Source: Planctomonas sp. JC2975
GTDB taxonomy: Bacteria; Actinomycetota; Actinomycetes; Actinomycetales; Microbacteriaceae
Assembly: GCF_012985205.1 (NCBI RefSeq)
Contig: NZ_JABEKS010000001.1
Coordinates: forward strand, 186,001 to 250,000
Length of the DNA stretch: 64,000 nt
Direction: 5' to 3'
Both the position numbers and the translations under genes were made by a program. The notes beneath the pieces were generated by a model that saw nothing but the letters and a program-made list of their open reading frames with translations, searched no databases and was not told the origin of the DNA. Positions 27,601-35,246 of the stretch are shown here, one piece after another. The stretch's first letter is position 1; every line of letters begins with the position of its first letter.

Positions 27601-28208
27601 GCATGGACGACCTCGCCCGCCGCGTCGGCCTCACCGCCCCGCAGCTGGAGGCGCTGTCAGCGGCAGGCGCGTTCGAGTCCCTCGGGCTCACCCGCAGGCA
27701 GTCGCTGTGGGCTGCAGGGCCGGCATCCAGGGAGCGGCGGGACTACCTGCCCTCCACAGCCGTGTTCGTGCAGCCTCCGCTGCTGCCCGTGCTGTCGGCA
27801 TCCGAGCAGACCGTCTACGACCTGTGGGCGACGGGGATCTCGCCGGGCGACCACCCGATGCACCACGTTCGGGAGGCGATGGCGGGGCGTGGCATCCGCC
27901 CCATCGCCGACCTGCAGCACGTGGAGACCGGCACCAGGGTCGAAGTCGCCGGAGTGGTCACGCACCGGCAGCGGCCCGCGACGGCCAGCGGGATCACGTT
28001 CATGAACATCGAGGACGAGGGCGGCATGCTCAACGTGATCTGCAGCGTCGGGGTGTGGGGGCGCTACCGCAGGATCGCGCGCGAGTCGCCGGCGCTGGTG
28101 GTGCGCGGCATCCTGGAGCGCACGGAGGAAGGGGTCGTGAACATCGTCGCCGACCGGTTCGAGTCCCTTGCGCTGAAGGCGCGCACCGTCTCGCGCAACT
28201 TCCAGTAG
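24642..28208 (+). CDS. dnaE2: Error-prone DNA polymerase III alpha subunit DnaE2
   Basis: C-family polymerase that performs mutagenic translesion synthesis after DNA damage, with ImuA' and ImuB. The 1188 residues start with a conserved short N-terminus, then the PHP domain (AELHAHSHYSFLDGAS near 55, ALTDHDGMYG near 90). The polymerase core follows, with GRGSAANSAVCYAL and the catalytic PDIDVDF near 500-510. The C-terminus has the helix-hairpin-helix and OB domains (TGTRVEVAGVVTHRQRP). Length and lack of a long C-terminal replisome tail fit DnaE2 rather than DnaE1. It is the last gene of the LexA-boxed operon. Confidence 0.96.
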   Translation: MGWKNPPIPWSELERTLSGRRPPEGDLAALDSPARSVKRRTYRGEPITPIDGPYVPYAELHAHSHYSFLDGASAPERLIEEAARLRLNAIALTDHDGMYGIVRLAEAAEIHTAVKTVFGAELSLGLGKPQNGEADPEGTHLLVLARGEEGYHRLAGAITDAQLHPDAEKGRPVYDIDALADQAGGHWTVLTGCRKGAVRQALAAGVGAGSGGGVFGRSVHQELDMGTVFGDVRVFGERTADAALQGFDATSGVDVGAASRAIDELVELFGAEHVVVELFDTGSPLDTVHNDVLYALAERKGLASVATGLVHYASKAERPLATAMAAVRARRSLDEIDGWLPAAATTGMRTGAEMAKRFARYPGVIERTVEIADSHAFSLSSAKPKLPKQDVPHGHTPMSYLRRLVEEGIAERYPADYPHASAEAVLARMEQELSVIEAKDFPGYFLIVYDIVRFARERGILCQGRGSAANSAVCYALKITSVDSIQYKLPFERFLSSMRPEEPDIDVDFDARRREEVIQYVFGKYGRRNAAQVANVVSYRPKNAVRDMAKALGHSTGQQDAWSKQVERYGPDVFTGDHDIPDAVVTLSKQLLTAPRHLGIHSGGMVLTDRPVGEVVPVEHARMENRTVLQWDKNDCEWMGLVKFDLLGLGMLAAVQYMFDMVEQHLGEKWTLADLPKEEPAVYDMLCRADAIGVFQVESRAQLGTLPRLLPREFYDLVIEVALIRPGPIQGGAVHPYIRRRAGKEDVVYAHEDLIPVLERTKGIPLFQEQVMQMAMAIGDCTGEDADLLRRAMGSKRGIEKIGTLRDKVFGGMARRGLDEAAQQGIWSQIEAFADFGFAESHALSFALIVYASSWLKLHYPAVFLAALIKAQPMGFYSPQSLTQDAVRHGVIVRHADINSSGVHPDLESVDERTAAAATPGGMDSCLAQKQPSIPKKFDRTDQDVSLSHRRDGALAVRLGLAGVNTIGEKHAGRIVEERDAYGPYTSMDDLARRVGLTAPQLEALSAAGAFESLGLTRRQSLWAAGPASRERRDYLPSTAVFVQPPLLPVLSASEQTVYDLWATGISPGDHPMHHVREAMAGRGIRPIADLQHVETGTRVEVAGVVTHRQRPATASGITFMNIEDEGGMLNVICSVGVWGRYRRIARESPALVVRGILERTEEGVVNIVADRFESLALKARTVSRNFQ

Positions 28209-28336
28209 AGCTTGCGCACGCAGAGACTTCCGGTGCCGGAACCCGGATGTCAAGCCCTGGTGAACACTGCGCCTCTCGACGAGCATCGAATGACTCGATC
28301 AGTTCGGGTGAGCAACCACCTCGAGAGGGAGGCGAC

Positions 28337-28516
28337 ATGGGCAACGAAGAGAAGTTCGAGAACAAGAAGGACGAGCTCTGGGGCAAGGCCAAGGAAGCGA
28401 CCGGTGACGCCACCGGCGACGACGAGCTGAAGCGGCAGGGCAAGTTCGATCAGACCAAGGCGAACCTCAAGCAGGCGGGCGAAAAGGTCAAGGACGCCTT
28501 CACGGACAACGACTGA
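28337..28516 (+). CDS. CsbD family stress-response protein
   Basis: Small hydrophilic protein of 59 residues, highly charged with Lys/Glu/Asp. It matches the CsbD pattern: EEKFENKKDELWGKAKEATGDATGDDELKRQGKFDQTKANLKQAGEKVKDAF. Such proteins accumulate under general stress in other bacteria, with no known biochemical activity. GAGAGGGAGG lies just upstream of ATG 28337. A 128-bp gap after dnaE2 and its own terminator suggest a separate promoter, but I find no clear one. Confidence 0.9.
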   Translation: MGNEEKFENKKDELWGKAKEATGDATGDDELKRQGKFDQTKANLKQAGEKVKDAFTDND

Positions 28517-28541
28517 CCGAGTACCCGCAATCGTCACCGTG

Positions 28542-28578
28542 CATCGGGCCGCCTTTCTGGCGGCCCGATGTCGTGTCT
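28542..28578 (+). terminator. Intrinsic terminator after the csbD-like gene
   Basis: A perfect 12-base-pair stem (arms 28542-28553 and 28559-28570) with loop TTTCT is followed by TCGTGTCT. It lies between the csbD-like gene and the convergent DUF6328 gene. Confidence 0.8.
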
Positions 28579-28621
28579 GGGGCCCTCTCGCTGCTCGGTT
28601 CGCAGATCTCTCCGTCGCGGG

Positions 28622-29125
28622 TCAACCTCTGGCCCGCCTGGCCGCCAGCGGCAGAAGGATCCAGAGCGCCACGACGACCGCCGCCGTGATGCCGCCGGCC
28701 ACGAGCCCGGCGGCGCGCGACAGCACGACGTCGAAGATGAACAGCACGACGCCGATCACGAGCAGGCCCACCGTGGCGAGCGTGATGCGCAGCAGCACGT
28801 TGCCGATCACCACGAGCTCGCGCTTCACGTGCCTCCGGAACAGCCAGCGGTGCAGGCTCACCGGGGTGAGGTTGAGCGCGGTCGCTGTCGCCGCGAGGCA
28901 CACGAGCACGAGATAGATGGTCGACGAGAAGGCGTCCAGAGTCGTGAATCGGGGCTGGAACGCCAGCGCGAGCAGGAACCCGGTGATGATCTGAGTGCCG
29001 GTCTGCGTCACCCGCAGCTCTTGCAGGATGTCCGACCAGTTGCGGTCCGACCGCTGCACGACCGTCTCCGTGCGGCCGTCGTCGGGGATGTCATCGGTGA
29101 TGTCGCCGAGCTCGCTCTGATCCAC
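28622..29125 (-). CDS. DUF6328 family membrane protein
   Basis: Actinobacterial membrane protein of 167 residues with unknown function. A polar N-terminus of about 30 residues precedes the family block DILQELRVTQTGTQIITGFLLALAFQPRF. Four hydrophobic segments follow at about 44-58, 68-88, 108-130 and 138-160, with a basic patch RRHVKRELV between the second and third. It stands alone between convergent and divergent neighbours, so the context gives no hint about role. Confidence 0.82.
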   Translation of the reverse strand: MDQSELGDITDDIPDDGRTETVVQRSDRNWSDILQELRVTQTGTQIITGFLLALAFQPRFTTLDAFSSTIYLVLVCLAATATALNLTPVSLHRWLFRRHVKRELVVIGNVLLRITLATVGLLVIGVVLFIFDVVLSRAAGLVAGGITAAVVVALWILLPLAARRARG

Positions 29126-29160
29126 TCGTGAATGCTAGGCCGAGTCCCACGATGGCGGAT

Positions 29161-29188
29161 GTGCGCGGCGCGATCGCCTGCCGCGCAC
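29161..29188 (-). terminator. Hairpin after the Lrp/AsnC gene
   Basis: A perfect nine-base-pair stem (GTGCGCGGC at 29161-29169, GCCGCGCAC at 29180-29188) with a ten-base loop lies 19 bases past the stop of the minus-strand regulator. It has no T-tract. Confidence 0.45.
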
Positions 29189-29207
29189 GGACATCACGCC
29201 GCCGCGG

Positions 29208-29696
29208 TCACGGCCCGTCGAGGAGCTGCTGCCATCCGTCTCCCGCGGCGTTCTCGAAGATGAGGCTCGTTTCGGTGTGCGCGACGGCGGGGTTGCCGGT
29301 GAGGTGGTCGAGCACGAAGTCGCGCAGCTCTCCGGCATCCCGTGCTGCGACGTGCAGCAGGTAGTCGTCGGCACCCGCCGTGTGGAACAGCGCGATCACG
29401 CCTGGCAGGTGCGGTGCAGCGGCGCGGAATGCGTCGATCTGGGCGCGGGAGTGCTTCGCCAGCCGCACCGCGATCATCGCCTGCAGCGGGATGCCCGCAG
29501 CCTTCAGGTCCACGTCGAGCCGGTATCCGGCGATCACGCCCCTTCGCTGCAGGTTCCTCAGCCGCAGCGAGACCGTCGACTCGGCGACGCCCGCCTCCGC
29601 AGCCAGAGCGGCACCGGAGATGCGGGCGTTGCTTGAGAGTGCGAGCACGAGCGCACGGTCGACGGGATCGAGTTCGGGAACCTTCGATTCGGACAT
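29208..29696 (-). CDS. Lrp/AsnC family transcriptional regulator
   Basis: Amino-acid-responsive regulator of 162 residues. An N-terminal winged helix-turn-helix lies at about 10-60 (ISGAALAAEAGVAESTVSLRLRNLQRRGVI), followed by the RAM/AsnC effector domain at about 75-150. ATG 29696 is preceded by AGG at a fair distance; a GTG at 29717 would add seven residues and lacks a ribosome binding site. It diverges from the PLP-dependent enzyme gene, a common arrangement in which the regulator controls the enzyme; a palindrome in the gap supports this. Confidence 0.92.
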   Translation of the reverse strand: MSESKVPELDPVDRALVLALSSNARISGAALAAEAGVAESTVSLRLRNLQRRGVIAGYRLDVDLKAAGIPLQAMIAVRLAKHSRAQIDAFRAAAPHLPGVIALFHTAGADDYLLHVAARDAGELRDFVLDHLTGNPAVAHTETSLIFENAAGDGWQQLLDGP

Positions 29697-29714
29697 CCGA
29701 ACGGCCTGCTCTCC

Positions 29715-29727
29715 CACAGAATCTGTG
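29715..29727. promoter_or_regulatory. Palindrome, candidate Lrp-type operator
   Basis: CACAGA-A-TCTGTG is a perfect six-base inverted repeat around one base, lying in the 103-bp gap between the divergent Lrp-type regulator and the PLP enzyme gene. Its position close to the regulator start fits autoregulation. No binding consensus is known for this particular regulator. Confidence 0.45.
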
Positions 29728-29799
29728 ATGAAAGGTGATTTCCTCGCAGCATATTCGACTCACAGACGCAAGGGTGGTGGATTCTGCTGTCATTGAGGC

Positions 29800-31035
29800 A
29801 TGACAGTGTCGTCGATCCACCCCAGTACGCCCTCTTGCGCCCACCTGGAGACCCGCGCGGTCCACGCGGGCATGGAGGGTGTTGCCGAATCCGGATCGCA
29901 CGTTCCGCCGATCGATCTCTCGACGACGAATCCGCTGCCCGGCATCGAGGCGGGCGGAGATTCGTACGAGAACCTCGCGACCGGCGGTGTGCTGAATCCG
30001 GGAGACTCTGCTGTCTATCAGCGGCTGTGGCAGCCGGGCGTCGCCCGATTCGAGCGTGCCCTCGCGGATCTGGAGGGAACGGAGGAGTCCGTCGCCTTCG
30101 CCTCGGGGATGGCCGCGCTCTCCGCCTGCCTGATGGCCGCCGTCGCCGCCGGCACGCCGCACATCGTCGCGGTGCGTCCGCTCTACGGCGGCACGGATCA
30201 CGTGCTCGCCACCGGCCTGCTCGGCACGAGCGTGACCTGGGCGACGCCGGACGGTATCGCCGACGCCATCCGGCCGAACACGGGTCTCGTCGTGCTGGAG
30301 ACGCCGGCGAACCCCACGCTCGAGCTCATCGACATCGCGGATGCTGTCGCGCAGGCGGGCAGCGTGCCGGTCCTCGTCGACAACACGTTCGCCTCCCCGG
30401 TGCTGCAGCGCCCGGCCGAGCAGGGCGCGCGGCTGGTGCTGCACAGTGCCACCAAGTACCTCGGCGGTCATGGTGACGTGATGGGCGGAGTCGTCGCGAC
30501 GGATGACGCCTGGGCGCGCCGCCTGCGCGGACTCAGAGCGCTCACCGGCGGCCTGCTGCATCCGTTCGCGGCGTACCTGCTGCACCGCGGCCTGCGCACG
30601 CTACCCATCAGAGTGTGCGCCCAACAGGAGACCGCAGCGGAGCTGGCCAGGCGGCTGCAGGATCATCCTGCTGTGCGACGGGTGATGTACCCGGGGCTGC
30701 CGGGACAGGATCCGCTCGGCCTGCTCGGTCGGCAGCTGGAGGGTCCCGGATCACTCATCTCGCTCGACCTCGGCGACTACGACGGTGCCGTGCGCTTCAC
30801 CGAGGCGTGCCGCTTGGTGTCGCACGCGGTGTCGCTCGGCGGTGTGGATTCGCTGGTGCAGCATCCGGCGTCGCTCACGCATCGCCCTGTCGAGGCCGAC
30901 GCGAAGCCGAACGCCGGTGTCGTGCGGCTCTCGGTCGGGCTCGAACACGTTGACGACCTCACCGACGACCTGATGGCCGCGCTCGACGTCGCCGCGGGCA
31001 TGCGGAGGGAGACGACCGACATGCTCGCTCGATAG
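29800..31035 (+). CDS. Cys/Met-metabolism PLP-dependent enzyme (methionine gamma-lyase/cystathionine gamma-synthase family)
   Basis: Fold type I PLP enzyme of 411 residues acting on sulfur amino acids. The PLP lysine is Lys219 in HSATKYLGGHGD. The family blocks AFASGMAALSA, LETPANPTLE, VLVDNTFASP and SLGGVDSLVQHPASLTH are intact. Members include cystathionine gamma-synthase, gamma-lyase and methionine gamma-lyase, which cannot be separated by eye. The divergent Lrp/AsnC regulator favours an inducible catabolic role such as methionine gamma-lyase, by analogy with MdeA/MdeR. Upstream ribosome binding is weak (TGAGGC directly before the ATG). Confidence 0.9.
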   Translation: MTVSSIHPSTPSCAHLETRAVHAGMEGVAESGSHVPPIDLSTTNPLPGIEAGGDSYENLATGGVLNPGDSAVYQRLWQPGVARFERALADLEGTEESVAFASGMAALSACLMAAVAAGTPHIVAVRPLYGGTDHVLATGLLGTSVTWATPDGIADAIRPNTGLVVLETPANPTLELIDIADAVAQAGSVPVLVDNTFASPVLQRPAEQGARLVLHSATKYLGGHGDVMGGVVATDDAWARRLRGLRALTGGLLHPFAAYLLHRGLRTLPIRVCAQQETAAELARRLQDHPAVRRVMYPGLPGQDPLGLLGRQLEGPGSLISLDLGDYDGAVRFTEACRLVSHAVSLGGVDSLVQHPASLTHRPVEADAKPNAGVVRLSVGLEHVDDLTDDLMAALDVAAGMRRETTDMLAR

Positions 31036-31051
31036 GAGGGGTTGTGTCAAC

Positions 31052-31083
31052 CGACCGCGGTGCGCCCGGCGGGGACGGGCGCA
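31052..31083 (+). repeat. 32-bp direct repeat, copy 1, with internal hairpin
   Basis: Identical over 32 bases to 31157-31188. Each copy contains TGCGCCC and GGGCGCA as the arms of a hairpin. It follows the stop of the PLP enzyme gene in a convergent intergenic region, and GGTTG-TGT-CAACC at 31040-31052 forms another small stem before it. Function unknown; transcription termination is the simplest idea. Confidence 0.75.
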
Positions 31084-31110
31084 GCATTTCGGTAACGGGA
31101 CACGCTCTCG

Positions 31111-31135
31111 CTTGCGGCGGCGTGTACGCCGCAAG
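31111..31135. repeat. Hairpin between the two 32-bp repeats
   Basis: CTTGCGGCG (31111-31119) pairs perfectly with CGCCGCAAG (31127-31135) around a seven-base loop. With the flanking repeats this gives three stable stems within 140 bp. Confidence 0.55.
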
Positions 31136-31156
31136 TATCGCGACTGTCCGGCGAGT

Positions 31157-31188
31157 CGACCGCGGTGCGCCCGGCGGGGACGGGCGCA
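31157..31188 (+). repeat. 32-bp direct repeat, copy 2
   Basis: Second perfect copy of the repeat at 31052-31083, offset by 105 bp. It is followed by ACAAAACAAAACAG and ends 14 bases before the stop codon of the convergent helicase gene. Confidence 0.75.
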
Positions 31189-31202
31189 CAAAACAAAACA
31201 GC

Positions 31203-33212
31203 TCAGTGGTGTCCGAGACGCTTGCGGAGCAGGTCGATGCGCGCCTGCAGCTGCGTCACGCTCGCCTGTGCGACGGTGGGACCACCGCACAGGCGGCGCA
31301 GTTCGGCGTGCACGAGCCCGTGCGCCTCCCCCGAATTCTTCGCGTACAAGCCGACGAGGCTGTTCAGAAGACTGCGCTGTTCCTTCAGCGTGCGGTACAC
31401 GGGTGCCGGCGGTGACTGCTGCGGTTCACCGGATGCCGACGGCTTGCGATTCGCCGCCCGCTTGGCCTGCCTCGCCTGCCTGGTGCGCAGCAATTCGTGC
31501 ACCTGGTCCGGTTCGAGCAGCCCGGGGATGCCGATGAAGTCCCACTCCTCGTCGCTGCCCGGCTCGGCGAATCCGCCGAACTCGGTTCCGTCGTACATGA
31601 CGCGGTCGAAGGCCGCATGCGAGTCCAACGCCTCGAACGCGAACTCCTGCTGCAGCGAATCGGATGCCTTGTCGTTCCGTTCCGCTGCCGCCATCATGGC
31701 GTCCTCGGGGTTCCACAGGTCTCCTTCGCCGTCCGTCGACATACGGTCGAGCGCGTGGTCGCGCTCCAGTTCGAGCGCCCGCGCCAGCGCCATCAGCACT
31801 GGAACGTCGGGCAGGAACACGGATGCCGTCTCCCCGCGCCGCCTGGCCCGCACGAAGCGTCCGATGGCCTGGGCGAAGAACAGCGGAGTGGAGGCACTCG
31901 TTGCGTAGACGCCGACGGCCAGCCGTGGCACGTCCACGCCTTCGGAGACCATGCGCACCGCGACCATCCATCGCGAGTCGTCTTCGGCGAACTCGGCGAT
32001 CCTCTCGCTGGACTCCTTCTCGTCCGAGAGGACGACGGTGACCTTCTCGCCGCAGATGGACTCCAGGATGGCGGCGTACGCCCGCGCCGCGACCTGATCG
32101 GTCGCGATAACCAGTCCACCGGCATCCGGAACCTGCTGCCGCACCTCGGACAGCCTCCGGTCGGCGGCGTGCAGCACCTGCGGGATCCATTCGCCCTTCG
32201 GATCGAGCGCTGTGCGCCACGCCTGCGACGTGATGTCCTTCGTGTTGCCCTCGCCGAGCCTGGCCTCCATCTGGTCGCCGGTCTTCGTCCGCCAGCGCAT
32301 GTGGCCCGCGTAGACCATGAACAGCACAGGGCGCACGACGCCGTCGGCAAGCGCGCGGCCGTATCCGTAGTTGTAGTCGGTGCGCGAGGTGCGGATGCCT
32401 TCCCTGTTCTGTAGGTACGTCACGAACGGAATCGGCGACGTGTCGCTGCGGAATGGCGTCCCGGTGAGGGACAGCCGCCGCTCTGCCCGCTCGAACGACT
32501 CGCGGATGGCGTCGCCCCAGCTGAGCGCGTCGCCTCCGTGGTGCACTTCGTCGAGGATGACGAGCGTGCGGCGGTCCATGGTGATGTCTCTGTGCAGCGA
32601 CGCGTTCACCGCCACCTGGGCGTACGTGACGGCGATGCCCCGGTAGTGCGATCCGTAGCGGCCGTGCGCGTTCTTGAAGTTCGGGTCGATCGGGATCCCG
32701 ACCCGCGCCGCCGCCTCCGCCCACTGCCGTTTGAGGTGCTCGGTCGGTGCGACGATCGTGACCCGCTCCACAGTTCGCCGTTTCAGCAGCTCGACCGCGA
32801 GCCGGAGCGCGAATGTGGTCTTCCCTGCTCCAGGGGTCGCTGCGGCGAGGAAGTCGCGCGGCTCGTATCGGAAATAGGCCTCCAGCGCCTCCGCCTGCCA
32901 CGCCCTGAGCTTGCTCGCCGTTCCCCACGGAGCTCGGGCGGGGAACGACGGTGAGAGGTGCTCGATGGCCCAGGTGCCGACCGTGCGAGACGTGTCCGCG
33001 GGCGCGGCGCGGGACATGGCTCCGATCCCGGCGTCGTCGCGCGTGGTGCCGTCGAGTGCGGTGCCGTCTGGTGCTGTGTCGTCGGGTGCGGTGCTGCCTG
33101 GCGCTGTGCCGTCGAGGCGGGTTCCGTCGATGCGCGTGAGCACGGCATCCTCGTGCGCGTCATCGGGCTGCCAGTCGTCGGCCGGGGCGGAGGCGGGGGT
33201 CGAGGTGCTCAC
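31203..33212 (-). CDS. DEAD/DEAH box superfamily II helicase
   Basis: Protein of about 669 residues. An unusual Asp/Gly/Thr/Ala/Pro-rich N-terminal linker with short tandem repeats (residues about 20-65) precedes the helicase core. Motif I is ATPGAGKT, motif II DEVHH, motif III LTGTPFRSD, and motif VI is QAIGRFVRARRRGE. The C-terminal 200 residues are acidic then basic, ending in a predicted coiled-coil helix. The core resembles the translocase part of restriction and repair helicases, but no nuclease or methylase gene is nearby. The GTG at 33212 was chosen to give MSTSTP-like N-termini as in relatives; an ATG at 33254 would add 14 residues. Confidence 0.87.
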   Translation of the reverse strand: MSTSTPASAPADDWQPDDAHEDAVLTRIDGTRLDGTAPGSTAPDDTAPDGTALDGTTRDDAGIGAMSRAAPADTSRTVGTWAIEHLSPSFPARAPWGTASKLRAWQAEALEAYFRYEPRDFLAAATPGAGKTTFALRLAVELLKRRTVERVTIVAPTEHLKRQWAEAAARVGIPIDPNFKNAHGRYGSHYRGIAVTYAQVAVNASLHRDITMDRRTLVILDEVHHGGDALSWGDAIRESFERAERRLSLTGTPFRSDTSPIPFVTYLQNREGIRTSRTDYNYGYGRALADGVVRPVLFMVYAGHMRWRTKTGDQMEARLGEGNTKDITSQAWRTALDPKGEWIPQVLHAADRRLSEVRQQVPDAGGLVIATDQVAARAYAAILESICGEKVTVVLSDEKESSERIAEFAEDDSRWMVAVRMVSEGVDVPRLAVGVYATSASTPLFFAQAIGRFVRARRRGETASVFLPDVPVLMALARALELERDHALDRMSTDGEGDLWNPEDAMMAAAERNDKASDSLQQEFAFEALDSHAAFDRVMYDGTEFGGFAEPGSDEEWDFIGIPGLLEPDQVHELLRTRQARQAKRAANRKPSASGEPQQSPPAPVYRTLKEQRSLLNSLVGLYAKNSGEAHGLVHAELRRLCGGPTVAQASVTQLQARIDLLRKRLGHH

Positions 33213-33339
33213 TTGGATCCACGGTACCGAACACGGCTGACAGTCGCCGGGCATCCGCCCGGTGACCGCCGGTTTTCTCGGCCGGCTTCTCCGCCGGATC
33301 CCTTGGTGCCCCTCCTGAGCGTTCCGAATGCCGGAGGGT

Positions 33340-33376
33340 GCAACCGAGACCGGAGCATTCCTCCGGTCTCGGTTGC
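33340..33376. terminator. Perfect 16-bp hairpin in a divergent intergenic region
   Basis: Arms 33340-33355 and 33361-33376 are perfectly complementary around loop CATTC. The 269-bp stretch 33213-33481 lies between two genes that point away from each other, so the stem would fall in a 5' leader or block read-through from antisense transcription. A GC-rich run with repeated GGGCCGGGGC follows; nothing else is recognisable there. Confidence 0.55.
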
Positions 33377-33481
33377 GAGAGCGTGATCTCTCCGGTCCTT
33401 GTCCCGCCGACCTCGCAGGCCGTACCGGCCGGCGGCGGGCCGGGGCGGGCTAGGGCCGGGGCAGCGGCGTGCGAGAGCAGA

Positions 33482-34294
33482 ATGGAACGCATGACGGAAC
33501 CGCTGCATCCCTTCCATCGGTACGTCGCTCTCGGCGACTCGTTCACGGAAGGGATCGGCGATCCCGACCCGAATGCGCCGGGCGGATTCCGCGGCTGGGC
33601 GGACCGCGTGGCGGAGGTGCTCGCGCGCAGCACGGACGACTTCGCATATGCGAACCTCGCGGTGCGCGGCAAGTTGATCCGGCAGATCGCCGACGACCAG
33701 GTCGATGCTGCCGTCGCGCTCGAGCCCGACCTCATCACCATCTCCGCGGGCGGCAACGACGTGATCCGTCCTGGCACGGATCCGGATGAGATCGGTCGCC
33801 TCTTCGACGACGTCATCACCTGCCTGTCGGTCACCGGCGCCACGATCGTGGTATTCACCGGCGTCGACGTCGGCTTCTCGCCCGTCTTCAAGACCATCCG
33901 CGGCAAGGTCGCGATCTACAACGAGAACGTGCGCGTGATCGCGGAGCAGCACGGATGCCTCGTCGCCGACCAGTGGGCGCTCACCGAGGTGCAGGATCAG
34001 CGCCTGTGGTCGAGCGACCGTCTGCACATGAATCCGCTCGGCCACCACACCGTCGCGCGCATGGTACTGCAGACGCTGGGCGTGCCGAACGACCTGCATC
34101 CCGCAGAGCCGCAGCCTCTGCCTGAACGCTCGTGGCGCGAGGCACGCGCCGAGGACCTCACGTGGGCGAAGGAGTACTTCGTGCCGTGGATCGTGCGTCG
34201 CATCAAGGGCGTGTCGAGCGGCGACAACGTTCGTCCGAAACGGCCGGAGCCGGAGCCTGTGACACTGCCCGGCGACCGCGACGCCGCCCTGTAG
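33482..34294 (+). CDS. SGNH/GDSL family hydrolase
   Basis: Serine esterase or lipase-like hydrolase of 270 residues. The block I motif GDSFTEG has the nucleophile Ser20. Block III is GGNDVI, and block V, DRLHMNPLGHH, carries the catalytic Asp and His. No signal peptide is found, so it is intracellular, and the basic C-terminal 60 residues (REARAEDLTWAKEYFVPWIVRRIKG) are typical of actinobacterial members. Start choice is uncertain between ATG 33482 (GAGAG upstream) and ATG 33491. Natural substrate unknown. Confidence 0.9.
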   Translation: MERMTEPLHPFHRYVALGDSFTEGIGDPDPNAPGGFRGWADRVAEVLARSTDDFAYANLAVRGKLIRQIADDQVDAAVALEPDLITISAGGNDVIRPGTDPDEIGRLFDDVITCLSVTGATIVVFTGVDVGFSPVFKTIRGKVAIYNENVRVIAEQHGCLVADQWALTEVQDQRLWSSDRLHMNPLGHHTVARMVLQTLGVPNDLHPAEPQPLPERSWREARAEDLTWAKEYFVPWIVRRIKGVSSGDNVRPKRPEPEPVTLPGDRDAAL

Positions 34295-34490
34295 GGCGCC
34301 TGGGTGCCGCGTCGCGTGTGACTCGGCTCGACGCGCGCGCTCTGCTCAGCCGGGCCAGGGCGTCGGCGATGACTTCGGTCTTCAGCGTCCATCCGGTCAC
34401 CGGAATCGTCGCGGTGGGGTCGCACGACCGACGCGCCGGTATCCTCGCAGAGCCCGTCGACGCGCGGCGGCAACGTCGCCGGAGGCCTAC

Positions 34491-35213
34491 ATGGATGAAG
34501 AGGTGCTCGAGGGCGGCAGAACCACTCCGGGTGTCGTGCGGATCGGAGACGCGGTGCATCGCCCACGCGATCACCGGTCGGACTTCGCGGCACGGGCGCT
34601 GCAGTTCCTGAACACGGTGGGGTATCCCTGGGCACCCCGCTGTCTCGGCATCGACGATGCCGGTCGCGACGTCTTCTCCTACGTCGAGGGAGCGACCACC
34701 GAGCACCCCTTGCAGCGCGACGAACGCTCCTACGCTCAGATGGGCCGCATGCTCCGACGGCTGCACGAGCTCACGGCAGGGACGGAGATCGCGCTCGGCG
34801 GTCGTTGCCTGGTCCATGGCGATCCGGGACCGTTCAACGTCGTGATGGTGGAGGGGATGCCGGCCGCCCTGATCGACTGGGACAGTGTGCACCCCGGCGA
34901 TCCGATGCACGACGTCGGCTACGCAGGCTGGTCCTGGTGCATCACGACCTCCGGCAATGTGCCGGTATCCGATCAGGCGCGCAGGCTGGCCGAGTTCCGG
35001 GACGGCTACGACATCACGATGCCGAGCCAGGCGCTCCTGGCAGCCGTTGAGGAGCGGCAAGCCGCCATCATCGACGCGGAGTCCCGTCATGCGGCGGATC
35101 CCCGGTTGTCGGACGCACGTCGCGCGCACGCCCGTGCGGCTGTCGCGTGGGCGCGGGGCGACAGGGCCATCGTCGCGGCCAACCTCGGCGTCTTCCTCGA
35201 GCATCTCGGGTGA
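34491..35213 (+). CDS. APH family phosphotransferase
   Basis: Aminoglycoside-phosphotransferase-fold kinase of 240 residues. The catalytic loop is HGDPGPFN (His109, Asp111, Asn116) and the metal-binding motif is LIDWDSVHPGDP (Asp129). The N-terminal lobe is short (about 70 residues), shorter than in true antibiotic kinases, so small-molecule phosphorylation of unknown type is more likely than resistance. GGAGG lies six bases upstream of the ATG. In the 196-bp gap before it, GGTATCCT near 34438 may be a -10 element; nothing else stands out there. Confidence 0.87.
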   Translation: MDEEVLEGGRTTPGVVRIGDAVHRPRDHRSDFAARALQFLNTVGYPWAPRCLGIDDAGRDVFSYVEGATTEHPLQRDERSYAQMGRMLRRLHELTAGTEIALGGRCLVHGDPGPFNVVMVEGMPAALIDWDSVHPGDPMHDVGYAGWSWCITTSGNVPVSDQARRLAEFRDGYDITMPSQALLAAVEERQAAIIDAESRHAADPRLSDARRAHARAAVAWARGDRAIVAANLGVFLEHLG

Positions 35214-35246
35214 GGCCGCCTACGCCGGAGTCTCCCCCAGCACCGA

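Noticed and set aside
31052-31188. CRISPR array
   Set aside because: Only two repeat copies 105 bp apart, with a hairpin rather than a spacer between them, and no cas genes in the window.
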